In this document: positions 1-12,282 of the stretch, piece by piece
How positions within the stretch are numbered: the stretch's first letter is position 1
Layout of the letters: the number at the start of each line of letters is the position of its first letter
The notes under the pieces: model-generated
The model's database searches: none
Seen by the model: only the letters and a program-made list of their open reading frames with translations
What the model was told of the DNA's origin: nothing
Translations under genes and position numbers: made by a program
NCBI RefSeq assembly: GCF_029852145.1
Contig: NC_079979.1
Span: 16,503,901 to 16,567,900 of the forward strand
From: Microplitis mediator
Taxonomy: Eukaryota > Arthropoda > Insecta > Hymenoptera > Braconidae
Length of the DNA stretch: 64,000 bases
Direction of reading: 5' to 3'

Positions 1-2923
1 ATTGTTGATTTAATTGATGAAATATTGTTTATGTCACCTGGTAGAATGTAACGAAACAAGTACCGGGAACAAACTTTTTAGTTTATTGCCGCTACAGGGA
101 TGCCAGAATCCTGATCACGGTGTAGTAGGGGTAAAATCTCTCCTCATGCCCTTTAATATAACTAGCGAGTGGGCTCCCTCTCTTACTCTCTCCCCTTTAC
201 TTTCTCACTCTCTCAGTTGGTGAAGCAAAGTTGCTCCCTGGTTAGACAATAATTGGATAACTTCGCCCTCGTACTGGACGGCTATCTCCCCTCTTCATTC
301 CAAGCTTGATGCTTTACCTCTTACCTCACCCCTCAACCTGGAAAAACTCTCCTGCTACACCTAGATCAAGAGTACGAGTTGAATTGAAACTTGTATTGAG
401 TGCCGGAACATTTACTACTGTTAGCTAAGGGTATTTAATAGATATACCTACAGTTTATATATTTATGCTATTCCACAATTGAGTTTCAATTTTGTAGGAT
501 GAACTTGTATTCATTAACTCACTTCCGGATAATTAACTATTTTTTCACTTGTCATTGCAAGAATTTAATCTCTGGTTATTTTCGTATACTTGAGTCCTTC
601 CTCATCTTTATCTCTCTTTATCTTCTCGTTTATTTTTTTTATTCATACGGATGCTTGCGTTTTCCCTGACTTGGCACAACATGTGCCCGAGTCAAGTCAA
701 AGTGCTTGAGTTTGCACACTCTGCGTTAGTATCGAGTTCTGCAGATCTCGCTGAGTCAACCACCAATCACATTTTATAGTTCCTGTAGAATATATCTTTT
801 CATTACATATGTTTTGTATAAAAAAAATACAAAGATAAGGATAAATTTTTTTTTTTAAATAATATCCAATATTAACTTCCATTTGATGAGTGATGATTCT
901 GAAGTTTGCAGACAGTTAACAATTTTTGAATTTTTTTCTACTAATTATAAAAAAAAAAAAAATCTAAAAATATGCACATGTAGAAAATTTAAACATCTAT
1001 AAGGCAATTATTTGGAATGTTTTTTTTTTATCATTTATCGTTTTTTGAGAATTTGAAAATTACTAGACGTCAAATTCAGTGTCATAAGTTAGCGGTCAAT
1101 TCAAAATTTTTGAATTTTGTTTTCAACAATGGGATTTAAAAAAAACTAAAAATATGCACATGTAGAAAATTAAAAAAACTATAGGTGCAATTTTTTCAAA
1201 TACATTTTTTTTTAAATTGATCGTTTTTAAAAAAATTCAAAAATTAATAGTCGGCTGATTTCAGTATCATAAGTTAGGGGCCAATTAAAAATTTTTGAAT
1301 TTTGTTTTCAATAATGGAATTTAAAAAATAAAAGAACTAAAAAAATGCACATGTAAAAAATTTAAAAAACTATAGGTGCAATTTTTTCAAATACATTTTT
1401 TTTTAAATTTATCGTTTTTAAAAAAATTCAAAAATTAATAGTCGGCTGATTTCAGATGAGTTTAAATGTAGCGGATATCAGACAAATTAAAAATAATAAA
1501 CGATAAAAAAAAATATTTAAAAAAATGCACTTATTAATTTTTTAATTTCTTAAATGTGCATTTTTTTTAAATTTTATTTTCTCAATTATTTACTCTATTT
1601 ATTAATAATTTTAAATTTGCTACATTCACACATATAATTTAATCACAAAAATTCCTGTAGATTTTAATTTTGTTTTTTTTTTGTAAGCTTATTAAATTAT
1701 TTTTATATATCAGCTCATTCATAAGACATCCTATCGATAATATCCGTTACATTTTTAAGTAACTCATCGGATTATATTGATAAGAAGATTAAAGTCGATA
1801 GAGGATTGACATTTTAGTTTGTCGCCATTTTACTTCTACAAATTATAATTTATTCATTACTTTTAATAAATTCATATATTTCAAATCTTCAGCTTATCAA
1901 TATATTTAGTATTCTCTGAAAAATAAAATAATTTGAATTGCCACGTAATTGTCGTTTAAGTCGCTTGTAAAACATTATCGTCTAATCGTTTAATGGGATC
2001 TTCTTGGATCCTACCCAGCGACATTCAAACCAACTAAAAAAAAAAAAAATTACAATCATAATAATAAGTAAATAAACACATAAAAAATATCTTGAAGTAA
2101 ACGAAAATATTAATGAAATAAAGTAATGAATGTATCATATACACACTAAATAAATGCGTATAGGATGGCGCCACGTGTCAGCAAATCCGGCATTTTCCGA
2201 TGAGCAAAAGCGCGCACGGGTTTACAATCTCGAATAAAATATCATAAATAAAAAGATAAAGGTACATACATACATATTTTATATAAATACTATATTTTTA
2301 AAATTTTAAACTTTCAATATTACCGCGCAATTTTTAAAAATATTCATTTCAAACGGTTTTTTTTTTTAATTATTAATTTTTAATTAATTGATTGCTTATC
2401 ACGTTAAGTGTAAAAGGGATATCGAACATGAGTTAATAATTGTAACATTACCTAAAAACATTGATCTCAACGTTGACCAACGCCAGTCTTGTATACGTGT
2501 AATTCAAAAAACATCAGCCCCAGCCAGTAGCCTCTGGATACGGAACAGTGAGTGTGTGACGTCTTACCGGTATTACTATTGTAATTAAACAACTTATTTA
2601 ATAATATAACTAATTAAATAATTATTTAACAATTTTTAAATAATTAGTTTTATTAAATGAGCGGCAGTTGATTAATTAAATATTTGAATTTAGTTTGTCA
2701 GAAGCCGGCGCGCTTGAGGTAACCTCAAATCTGTTTTACTTCTCACTTCTCACTTTCACCACTGGTTAAAAATTCTAGCATCTTAAAATATTCAATTGTC
2801 GTGTCCTGTTGTTTTTTTTTTTAATTTAATCATTAGTTTTAATAATTAATTACATGTAAATTAATTTAATTGTAAATATTACGAGTGATTACTAAATGTT
2901 ATTATTTTTTTAAATTGTTACAG
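1..2923. other. Gene-free upstream spacer of CtBP
   Basis: No convincing coding exon is visible; the few short reading frames have no recognisable domain or matching splice sites. The stretch is very AT-rich and holds three head-to-tail copies of a short inverted-repeat element (895-1456, listed separately). A less AT-rich patch at about 2160-2225 contains an E-box (CACGTG), and another at about 2700-2770 contains CCGGCGCGC; either could belong to the CtBP promoter, but there is no direct evidence for a start site. Confidence 0.5.
895..1456. repeat. Three tandem copies of the ATGAT-TIR MITE family
   Basis: Three degenerate head-to-tail copies of a roughly 200-bp element. Each has outer arms resembling GATTCTGAAGTTTGCAGAC or the reverse form CGGCTGATTTCAGTATCAT, and an inner TGCACATGTAGAAAAT core facing a CTATAGGTGCAATTTT core. 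The same unit recurs at 8.6-9.3, 20.9, 23.3, 30.5, 40-41.9 and 59.8 kb. Confidence 0.75.
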
Positions 2924-3289
2924 GAGTCGGTAAACAAAAATTCGTGATGTATTGGAGATTAGACGGTTCACCTTCGCAAATATACAATACATTGGTGCTG
3001 AAGAAACAATCTGTGTGACAAAGCATATAAATTAATAAGTGTGGAATTAAATAATTTGTTAGTGTTTTTTTTTTTTTTTTTTTTTTTTTATTTATTTAAT
3101 AATAATTGACAGCCCACGTGTTTTATGACGAATTAACCAAAGTAGTTTTGGTTTTTTTTTTTTTTTAAAACAAGACTATTATTGTTTGGACCAGTGGACG
3201 TTGTTTTTTTTTTTTTTTTTATTATTTTATATTTTAAAAATATAAAAGTAAAAGTGAGAGATTTTAAAATAGGGGGGGCTGTTTGACCG
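2924..3289 (+). other. Possible 5'UTR exon of CtBP
   Basis: A pyrimidine-rich tract ending TTACAG at 2923 looks like a 3' splice site and is followed by sequence running without an obvious intron to the CtBP start codon at 3290. It contains long T-runs at 3066-3089, about 3152-3167 and 3205-3220. Inference only; the first exon upstream was not identified. Confidence 0.3.
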
Positions 3290-5005
3290 ATGGACAAACG
3301 GAAGATGTTGACGAAACGCCCTCGAATGGATACTATGAGGGGCCCAATTGCCAATGGGCCCATTCAAACTCGCCCGTTGGTTGCTCTACTTGACGGACGA
3401 GATTGTTCCATTGAGATGCCTATTTTAAAAGACGTTGCTACTGTCGCATTTTGTGATGCACAATCCACATCTGAGATACACGAAAAGGTATTTTACTAAT
3501 TAATTATTTAAATAGTAATAATAATTACGCAATTATTGTTGAATAGTAACGTAATTAATTGTTTTTATCAGGTACTAAATGAAGCTGTTGGAGCTCTGAT
3601 GTGGCACACAATTATTTTGACGAAAGAAGATCTGGAAAAATTTAAAACCTTAAGAATAATTGTGAGAATTGGATCCGGTGTTGACAACATTGATGTCAAA
3701 GCTGCTGGTGAATTAGGAATCGCGGTTTGTAATGTACCCGGTTATGGAGTCGAAGAAGTTGCCGATACGACACTTTGTCTTATTTTGAACCTCTATCGAC
3801 GCACGTACTGGCTGGCGAACATGGTCCGAGAGGGAAAAAAATTTACCGGTCCTGAGCAGGTAATTTAAATGGTTTAAAAATTTAAATATTAAGTGATGAT
3901 GATGGTAATGATAACAATTTATATCTCAGGTGCGAGAAGCAGCACAAGGATGCGCCAGGATACGAGGAGATACTCTCGGCATTGTAGGCTTAGGGAGAAT
4001 TGGATCAGCAGTCGCCTTGCGCGCCAAAGCCTTTGGATTTATCGTCATGTTTTATGACCCATATCTTCCAGATGGTATTGAAAAATCGCTTGGTCTTACT
4101 AGAGTTTATACACTACAAGATTTGCTTTATCAATCGGATTGTGTATCTCTACACTGTACCTTGAATGAACACAATCATCACTTAATTAACGAATTCACTA
4201 TCAAACAGGTAAATAAATAATTAATTAATTAATTAACTTATTTCATTTGGATAATTATATGATTTACTAATTGTTGGATATATTTCAGATGAGACCTGGG
4301 GCATTTTTAGTAAACACAGCCCGAGGAGGTCTGGTTGATGATGATGCGTTGGCGGCTGCACTGAAACAGGGAAGAATTCGTGCGGCAGCCCTTGACGTTC
4401 ATGAAAACGAACCGTACAATGTCTTTCAGGGTCAGTCCAATACGCAATGTGAGTCTTATCTGGCCTAGCCTAACGGTCCTATACACATTTAACTAATTTA
4501 TTTCCTCGTTCACTTTCCGTTTACATCCTTGCCGTAACGCTTTCATTTAAATGACCACGAGCGTAGTATACAGAAAAGTACAAATATGATTTTTCATGAA
4601 TAAATTAAGTACTAATTAATTATTTATAATTTATATTCAGGTCCGCTGAAGGATGCCCCCAATTTATTATGTACACCACATGCGGCATTTTACAGTGATG
4701 CAAGCTGCTCGGAACTTCGTGAAATGGCTGCGAGTGAGATACGACGAGCTATCGTTGGACGTATTCCCGACTGCTTGAGAAACTGCGTGAATAAGGAATA
4801 TTTCCACTCTTCCACCGGGTAAGACTTTTAAGACGAGTTAAATGACGATGAAAAACAAATAAAATATATACATATATATATTTATATATTAAAAAAAAAA
4901 AAACAATCGTACTCAATCAAACAAGCCGAAAGTAAGACGTAGGATCACTAAGGACCCAATTTTTAAATTACGCTTATGTGGCTTTGCTTGCATTGGGATT
5001 TTTAA

Positions 5006-5043
<38 letters not shown>

Positions 5044-5530
5044 GTGATAAATTTTTTTTCTTGAGAGACAAGTCGTTTGTAAGAAAAAGTAAAAATAGAG
5101 ATAAAATATTAACATATTTGCCGTTGAATTTTTTTTTTTTAAAAATCGATTGGGCACTTAGTAATAAGCGATTTATCGAAGTGGCCGATTTGTTTTGACT
5201 TTCTCCAGCAGCTACCCTGAGGCAATCAACGGTGGATACTATGCGGGAACATTACCAATTCAACAGGCACATTCGACGACGCCCCACGATTCAGCACCTC
5301 CACCACCTGGAAGTCATTCCGCCGTTGGCGTTGCTAGTAGTGCTGGTCCAAATTCTTCGGCGGGAGGTGGCAATGCCGGTCCTACCGGTCCCGCGGGCCC
5401 AACGGTAGGCGGTACCGGTGCCGGGGGTCCAGCATCAGCCCCACCTACTGCTGGATTACCTGGTCTACCACACAGCATAGTGAGCGAGCCTGACCCCCGG
5501 CCAAGTCCACCTGCTCCGAGTCCTCGTTGA
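3290..5530 (+). CDS. CtBP: C-terminal-binding protein (CtBP) transcriptional corepressor
   Basis: Nuclear corepressor of the D-2-hydroxyacid dehydrogenase fold that binds NAD(H) and PxDLS motifs of repressors. Coding exons: 3290-3487, 3572-3859, 3930-4208, 4289-4430, 4641-4818 and 5209/5212-5530; phases close to 467 aa with the second acceptor. Residues 1-66 hold the N-terminal substrate-domain start (RPLVALLDGRDC). The Rossmann motif VGLGRIG is near residue 181. The catalytic-type Arg lies in NTARGG near 264, the Glu in VHENEPY, and the His in CTPHAAF near 313, all intact. After the conserved core (KEYF) the last exon adds a Gly/Pro/Ala-rich disordered tail ending SPPAPSPR. The penultimate exon meets TAA at 4820, directly after its donor, so an unspliced transcript would end in STG as a short isoform. 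The NAD-domain sequence matches insect CtBP closely. Confidence 0.96.
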
Positions 5531-7911
5531 CCTTGAACCCCCCAACTATATCAACAACTTTCAGCACCACCACCACCTCCATCATCCTCCGACCTAATCT
5601 CCTCCCTTAACCATCCATATGCATCATGATCATGAGTTATAAGAAATCACCCACAGTGCACCGGGACTGTCGACCGTGACCAACATCACCCTCTATCTGA
5701 CACTCGACGATCGACAGAACTAACAACAACAACAACAACTACAACAACAAATGGAAAAATTTAATATTTAAATAAATATAAACAAAGTAAATAAATAAAT
5801 AAAACAAAATGTTCATGAGGTAATAAATTATGACACTTTAATTAAACTAAAACAAAATAAATAAAAAAAAAACGCCAACATCATTTACAATTGACAGTGC
5901 ATTATTGTGAAGAAATGTATTCCAAAATCTGTCTACTGCTTCCGAGATATAAGTTTAAGGAAAGTAAGAACGAGAGCGGAGATGAGAGAATGAAAGAGTG
6001 GGAGAGTAAGAATTAAAATTAAAGAGAGCAAGAGAGAATTTAAGTATGACCTAATAGTGTGTAAGGCAGTGGAAATAAAAATAAAAAAAAAAATAATAAA
6101 ATAAATTTAAAAAAAAAAAAAAAAAAAAAACTGATGTTAAGAAATGATTGAATTTGTGTGCGAGGATTTAAAAAATAAGAGAGAGTGCGTTTGCTTTTGC
6201 GTTCGTCAATCTCTGGCAGTAATGTTGTGTATTTTTTTTTTCTTCTAGTAATTAAATTGTGGAAATTAATTACGGCACAAAATTAAAGCGATTCCCTCTT
6301 GATTCTGCGGCATCGCCTATCGACTTGTGTAAATTGGCGTATAAAAATACACATTGTCTATATATATATATATTAATTATCATTAATTTTTTTTCTTTAA
6401 TTAATAATTATATTATTATTATTATTATCATAATTTTAGTAATAAAAAGCTTCCTCGCCGTTTTTAATTTCATAAATCGATAATGTTGGTTCACCCATAT
6501 CAATATTAATTAATTATTTTTTATTTTTTATTGTATAATTAATATACGATTATCATGCACTAACATTTTGTTTTTATTTTTTTTTTTCGGCCATACTATT
6601 CACTAGTGGGAGGAGGTGGGATCGATTCTAATGGAAGTAAATAAAATAAAATAAAATAATTAGAAATGCTAAGCGATAGTTCATAAGATAGTGATGTGAA
6701 AAAAAAAAAAAGAAATTAAGAGAATTAAAAAAATGAATAAACATGATGGGAATATATAATAATATAAAATTTGAATGTTTGAAAGAATCGTACAATTAAA
6801 TATTAAAACTTATATTAATGTTAATTCTATATATATATAAATATAAATATATAAATAATATCAATGAGCAAGTGATTGCGTGAGTAAAAAAAAAATAACT
6901 TTTTTTTCCCGCGTATAAGTTGTATTGAGACATTTAAAAAAAAATTAATATTTTTTATTTTAAATTGTTATATATTCGCAACTGTGATTAATTAGTGAAT
7001 GTAATTAATTATTACAATTCACACAATGTACAGTTGAAATTCATTTTAAGTATTTGTAGTTATCACAATTGCGAATGTAAAACTGTATTATTATTAACTT
7101 TAACGTTTATTATTTAAATAGATCTCTTATTTTTATCGATCCAATCCTATACTTCCTCCCATGATTTTTTCATGCATCAATTAATCTGTTATAGGAAAGA
7201 AAAATAATAATTATTTGTGGGTTACCGCGATGGTAGACAGCGACACCCAATAGTATAATAAATTTTTGTCCTTTTCAATTATAAAAAAAAATAATTTGTA
7301 TTGATTATTAAAATAATTTTGTGTGCGTGACGTAGTAATAAAAAATTGCTGGGAAAAAAAATGAGAAAAACGTTTAACGATGCAAAAGTGTGACAGTATG
7401 AGCGTGTAAGAATGCTATTAAACGCAAGTTTTAATAATTGATAGTTATAATTATGAGTAATTATTATATTAAGTAAATTTAATGCGATATTACAACTTAA
7501 ATATATTATTAACATGATGATTATTATATATCACTGATATAAACGTCATTATGATAGACAATTTTTCGATGATGAATAAATTTACTAATTAATAATTGAT
7601 AATAAAAAAAAGTACTTTTAAAAATATTTATTTTAGAGACCGACATCTTTTTTTAGTGTCTATTTTTTTTTTTTTTTTTTTCAAACGTTTCTAATTTTAA
7701 TTTGATAATTTATTATTATAATTATGGTCATTAATTATAATAGATCGGCGACTACCATCGCGGCTTTAGTACCAACGGTATCTATAAAAAATTTTATTTA
7801 ATAAACAAACAGGAAATTATAAAAATTAAGCGATGCCAGCAGCAAGAAATCGTGATCGGTAAAATGAAAAAAATTTTTTTTTAAAGATTTTATGGATCAA
7901 CTCCATAATAT

Positions 7912-8060
7912 ATAAGGGAGAGACCCAGTACCCGATCAGGGAACCAGTAACCGATCACTCATGTATTTGTATATCTATCAAATTTGACTAAATATAAATA
8001 TATAAATACATGAGTGATCAGGTACTAGTTCCCTGATTGAGTACTGGGTCTTTTACCTTA
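7912..8060. repeat. 149-bp near-perfect palindrome (foldback MITE)
   Basis: The left arm, from TAAGG through AGACCCAGTACCCGATCAG to CTCATGTATTT, is mirrored by AAATACATGAG through CTGATTGAGTACTGGGTCT to CCTTA. The arms are about 60 nt, with a loop of about 25 AT-rich bases centred near 7986. It would fold into a long hairpin if transcribed. Confidence 0.85.
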
Positions 8061-8651
8061 ATTATTTTTTTTTTCTTGCAAACATTAAACTGTTAACGAT
8101 CGATTGTCTGCGTAAAAATAGATCCGATTTATTATTCAATAATTTAATTGATTTATTAAAATAATTGCAGAGTAAATAAACAATTATCGCGATAAATCAT
8201 TTAGATAATTTTTCAAACCATCTGTTGTGCACAATAAATTAATCATTCCAACACTTAATGCTACTGAGAGTAAGAAGCTTTGATCGTTAACGAGATAGTG
8301 ATTACATGAGAAATTATTTAAAAAAATTAATAAGGAATATTTAATTGACACATTAAACATCACAGACACACGTACATGTACACGTAATAAATAAATTTAT
8401 GTAACTCGGATAAATTTTTAAAAGTCGCCTTGTACGAACACGGATTTTAATATTTTTTATATTTATATCAACAATTAGTTAACATCCACGAGCTAACTCG
8501 CAGTAAACTCCTAGCAAGTACGTAAGCTTACATTTTTTTGCTTCAAGAATTCAAATCCTCATACAATTACATCATTCAAGATTTACTTGACGGCGTAAGA
8601 GAATGCGAGGTGTGTAAATGAGTTTGAAATTATTGAGACTAGAAAAATTAT

Positions 8652-9304
8652 GATACTGAAGTTGGTCAGCGTCCAATAATTTTTGATTTTTTTAAACACG
8701 ATCAATTATTTTAAAAATTAAATTTAAAAAATTGCATCCATAACTTTTTCAATTTTCTACATGTGCATATTTTTAGTTTTTTTTTTTTTTTAATTGATTT
8801 GTTAAAAAAAATCCAAAAATTTGTAACTGTCTCTTAATTCCAGAATCATAAGAATTGAAAAAAAAAATCCATCGAGTAAATGGTAAAAAAAAATGATACT
8901 GAAGTTAGCTGACGTCTAATAATTTTTGGATTTTTTTTTAGACGATAAACCAGAAGAAAAAAAATATTTGAAAAAATTGCACCTGTAGTTTTTTAAATTT
9001 TCTACATGTGCATATTTTTAGTTTTTTTTTTCTTCAAATTTAATTGTTAAAAAAAAAATCCAAAAATTTTGAATTGTCTGCTAACTTCAGGATCAAAAAA
9101 AAAGTGATACTGAAGTTAGCTGACGTCTAATAATTTTTGGACTTTTTTTTAAACAATAAATTGTAAAAATAAAAATATTTGAAAAAATTGCACTTGTAGT
9201 TTTTTAGATTTTCTACATGTGCATATTTTTAGTTTTCGTTTTTTTGTAATTGATTTATTAAAAAAAAAATCCGAAATTTATTAATTGTCTGCTAACTTCA
9301 GGAT
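8652..9304. repeat. Three head-to-tail MITE copies, ATGAT-TIR family
   Basis: Copies at 8652-8848, 8895-9094 and 9106-9304. Each starts GATACTGAAGTT, continues to an ACGTCTAATAATTTTTGG-type arm, has a TTGCACYTGTAG...CTACATGTGCATATTTTTAG core, and ends GTCTGCTAACTTCAGGATC, or TTAATTCCAGAATC in the first. They are the best-preserved copies outside the 40-kb cluster. Confidence 0.85.
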
Positions 9305-9415
9305 CATAAAAATAAATTGTGTTTATAATTAAAAATTTAGTGATAAAAAGAGGCAAATTAATGTGTGGAATAATTTTTACAACAAACTAAATTAACAATT
9401 AGAAATTTATCACAA

Positions 9416-9480
9416 GAGGCCTCATTCCTTCTTCCTGAAACTTCAATGTTGGGTTACAAATAAAGAAGAAGAAGAACATA
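9416..9480 (+). mobile_element. Possible 3' tail of a non-LTR retrotransposon
   Basis: AAACTTCAATGTTGGGTTAC followed by AAATAAAGAAGAAGAAGAAC, a short unique end running into an AAG simple repeat. This layout is typical of 5'-truncated LINE insertions. No coding part remains, so the family cannot be named. Confidence 0.35.
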
Positions 9481-10330
9481 AACGTAATTCCCAATAATGT
9501 ACTAAATTTGTTACTTTTTTTTATCAATTGTATATTTCTTTTCGTTTTTAAAATTCTTTTCTATCAACACAATTTAATGCATATATATAATATATGTACG
9601 CATATATATACACGTATTTGTTCCGAAGAATGTGGCAATGAAAAAAATAATTTAAATTCAAATTCAAATTAAAGAAACGGGGGAGAGACTCGAGGAGAGC
9701 CACAGAGAAAAAGAAAATAATTGCAGTGGAAATCGATGGGGAATAAATAAAAATCTAATATAATGATAAATAAATAAGACAAGATATGAACGTGGTGAAA
9801 ACCGCAACATTAATATTAATTATAATTAATAATATCTATTATAATAAATACAATATTTGTACAATAATCAACGGTGCTGTGGTGAATGTTGCGGGCTTCT
9901 GCAGCCGATACCGTTTCCTTTTTTTGACCCCTACTTCGACCAGCGCAACTTTTTTTTTATCTTACAAATTATTTAAAAATTTATTTTCCGCTAATTAAGC
10001 ATGACTGTAAATTATAACAATAAGTTACACAATAATTTAATTAACTAGATCACTGTAGTTTTTATAAATTTAAGATTAAGACTAATCCATTCTCCAGACG
10101 CCAGTTGAAGCAGCAGCAACATTGAGATCAATTTATTAGTTATTTTAGTTTATCATTTCGTTGACGCGAGTTGATTAATTTCTTTCATTTAATTTTATTT
10201 AATATTTATTTCGTTGTGTATTCGATCCTAGTCGGATGACAGTAGGGACCCGACTACCGTACTCTGTACTCATGTTATTGTTATTATTATTATTATTATG
10301 TTTACCAAATATCGAGCAGTCTGTGGTATG

Positions 10331-12282
10331 TCACGTTAAAGAGCCACCGTGGACCCTCATATGCCTGTTGAGATTTCCACTCTGGCTGAACCTTAGTAAG
10401 CACAATTTACACTGGTACGGCTTCTCCCCGGAATGAATTCTCAGATGTTTCGTCAATGTCGAGCTATCCGAGAACGCCTTCTTACAAAATCTACAGCTAA
10501 ATTATTTTTAAAATTAAAATAGTCAGTGGTGAGTATTTATTTTAGTGACAATAAATATTTACCGGTAAGGACGTTCACCAGAATGAGTTCTCATGTGCGT
10601 CGTAACTGAACTACTTTGGGAAAATCTTCTATCACAAACTGGACAACGAAATGGTTTTTCTCCAGAGTGGGTTCTGGCATGGGCTGTTAAATTTGCCGCT
10701 TGACTGAATGCTTTTGAACAGGCATGACATCTGTAACATCATCATCATCATCAAGCTGTTGTTTAATTAAGCATTTAAATATTTTCATTTTTTACTTGAG
10801 GGGAAACGTCAGTTTTCTTTTGCTCAAAGAAATTGACAAAATTTTTTTGGGTGCAGGTGCAAAATAATTGAGAATTTAAAAAATTTTTTGGCCAATAAGA
10901 ATTTTTGAAAAAATAAATTTCTGATCATAGACTTGAAATTTTGTTGGCTGGTAGAACGGAATTGAAAATCAGTTGCCGTGACCCCTTAGAAAATATAAAA
11001 TTTTTTTACCGAAATGGTTTTTCCCCGGAGTGAGTTCTCAGGTGTGTCTTCAAAGTACTAGGTCGCGCATAAGTTTTACCACAAATTCTACATAAATTCG
11101 GTCTGCCATTGTCATCGCTGGAATTGGATACAGCTCCCGAGGCAACGCACAGCGCGTGCTCGTTTGTCGGTTGCAGTCGCGCATGAGGGTGAGAATGAGG
11201 GGTGTGTGATCCAATGATTCCATTGGCCGGTACTTGGTTCACCCTCGTCTGCGGCTCAGGCACGGGGTTATATTGAGGGGCGGGACTCAGCAGCGGCTCC
11301 ACGCCCCACGCGGATGCATAACTCTGCTCGTACCTGTCAAGATAAAATATTTTATTTCATATCCAAATTTACCAACACTAAAATTAATAACAATCTAATT
11401 GTGCCTTTGAAATAGTTACCCGGGATGCATGTTCATATTCATGGTCATGTTCATCGAGACATTAACAGACATTGCAGGCCCGGTAGCATAATGACTCGGA
11501 GGAACTGGAGGTGGTGCTAAATTTTGTCCGTAATCTTGGGAATAATGATGACTTGTATTAGGCGGGCTGTAGTATCCACTAGTGGGACTTCCGGGATGTA
11601 CAACAGCATGTTTCAGGGAAAGAAGAACGTCCGCGACACCTTCGCCGTTGGGATTCCCCGGCCTCGGAACGCAATCTGATCTCGTACATCCCCAGCTTCA
11701 TTTAAGATTTAAAAAAATTCCATCGGTAATTTATTTAAAACTTACAGTCGTATAAAAATGTAAAACTCACTTGTAAGTTGCCGAGCAGGGACTGAATAAT
11801 CCCGGGGGTAAAGGGTCTAAGTCAAGAGGCGGCAAAGGAAAACCAGCCATGTCGTCGACCCAAAAATTAGCACCAAACTCCCCGACAACCTGAGCTTGGG
11901 CGGAATTTTGTATGTGATGCGTCTGGTCGTTTATGTCGTCACTCGGGCTGGCTTGTAGCTCCTGCAGAGTTCCTAGTGCAATAGCCGCGGCAGTCGCGTC
12001 TTCATGATGATGATGATGATGATGATCTTCAGTCAAAGTATCCTCACTACCGAGAACACCCAAGGAATTGGCACAAAGACCACTCGGAATAGTCGCCTCG
12101 ATACCAACCGATCCTGAAGATGAATATAATCCGAGAGCTGTTGAACACACACACTGACACTGATCATTGATACAACGGGTTTTATTCATATTTAGATTAT
12201 TTATAATAATAAACTCACCTGTACCAAGTGTGTAACTCGGTTCCGAGCTGTTTGCTGAATGGTGGTTTTGCAGAAACTCCAT
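10331..12282 (-). CDS. gl: Glass, C2H2 zinc-finger transcription factor
   Basis: Glass is the DNA-binding factor needed for photoreceptor differentiation. Six coding exons on the minus strand: 12282-12219, 12137-11771, 11695-11420, 11333-11010, 10730-10563 and 10496-10331; phases close to 454 aa. The N-terminal two thirds is low in conserved structure: a run of seven His near residue 60, a Pro/Leu-rich PLPPLDLDPLPPG segment near 130, and Met/Asn-rich NMTMNMNMHPG near 230. Five C2H2 fingers (LCRICGKTYARPSTLKTHL, CHACSKAFSQAANLTAH, CPVCDRRFSQSSSVTTHM, CRFCKKAFSDSSTLTKHL, CKLCLLRFSQSGNLNRHM) occupy about residues 315-450, joined by TGEKP-like HSGE(K/R)P linkers. The order and sequence are those of Glass; the protein ends shortly after finger 5. 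Finger 1 is in exon 4, 2-3 in exon 5 and 4-5 in exon 6. The Met at 12282 is the only in-frame start seen. Confidence 0.95.
10795..10989. repeat. MITE-like element inside a glass intron
   Basis: Ends are inverted: TTGAGGGGAAACGTCAGTTT on the left and, read in reverse, CTAAGGGGTCACGGCAACTG on the right. About 195 bp, AT-rich, located between the exons carrying fingers 1 and 2. The terminal similarity is imperfect. Confidence 0.45.

Larger units (their letters stand above)
5531..10330. other. CtBP 3'UTR and spacer before the 3' end of glass
   Basis: Convergent spacer between CtBP (+) and glass (-). AATAAA-like signals are frequent from about 5770 on, so the true poly(A) site cannot be picked. 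CAA-repeats (5721-5752) and CA/CT-rich sequence suggest transcribed CtBP 3'UTR up to about 6.5 kb. Besides simple AT repeats it contains the palindrome at 7912-8060, three MITEs at 8652-9304 and a retroelement tail near 9420-9480. No coding exon recognised. Confidence 0.5.
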
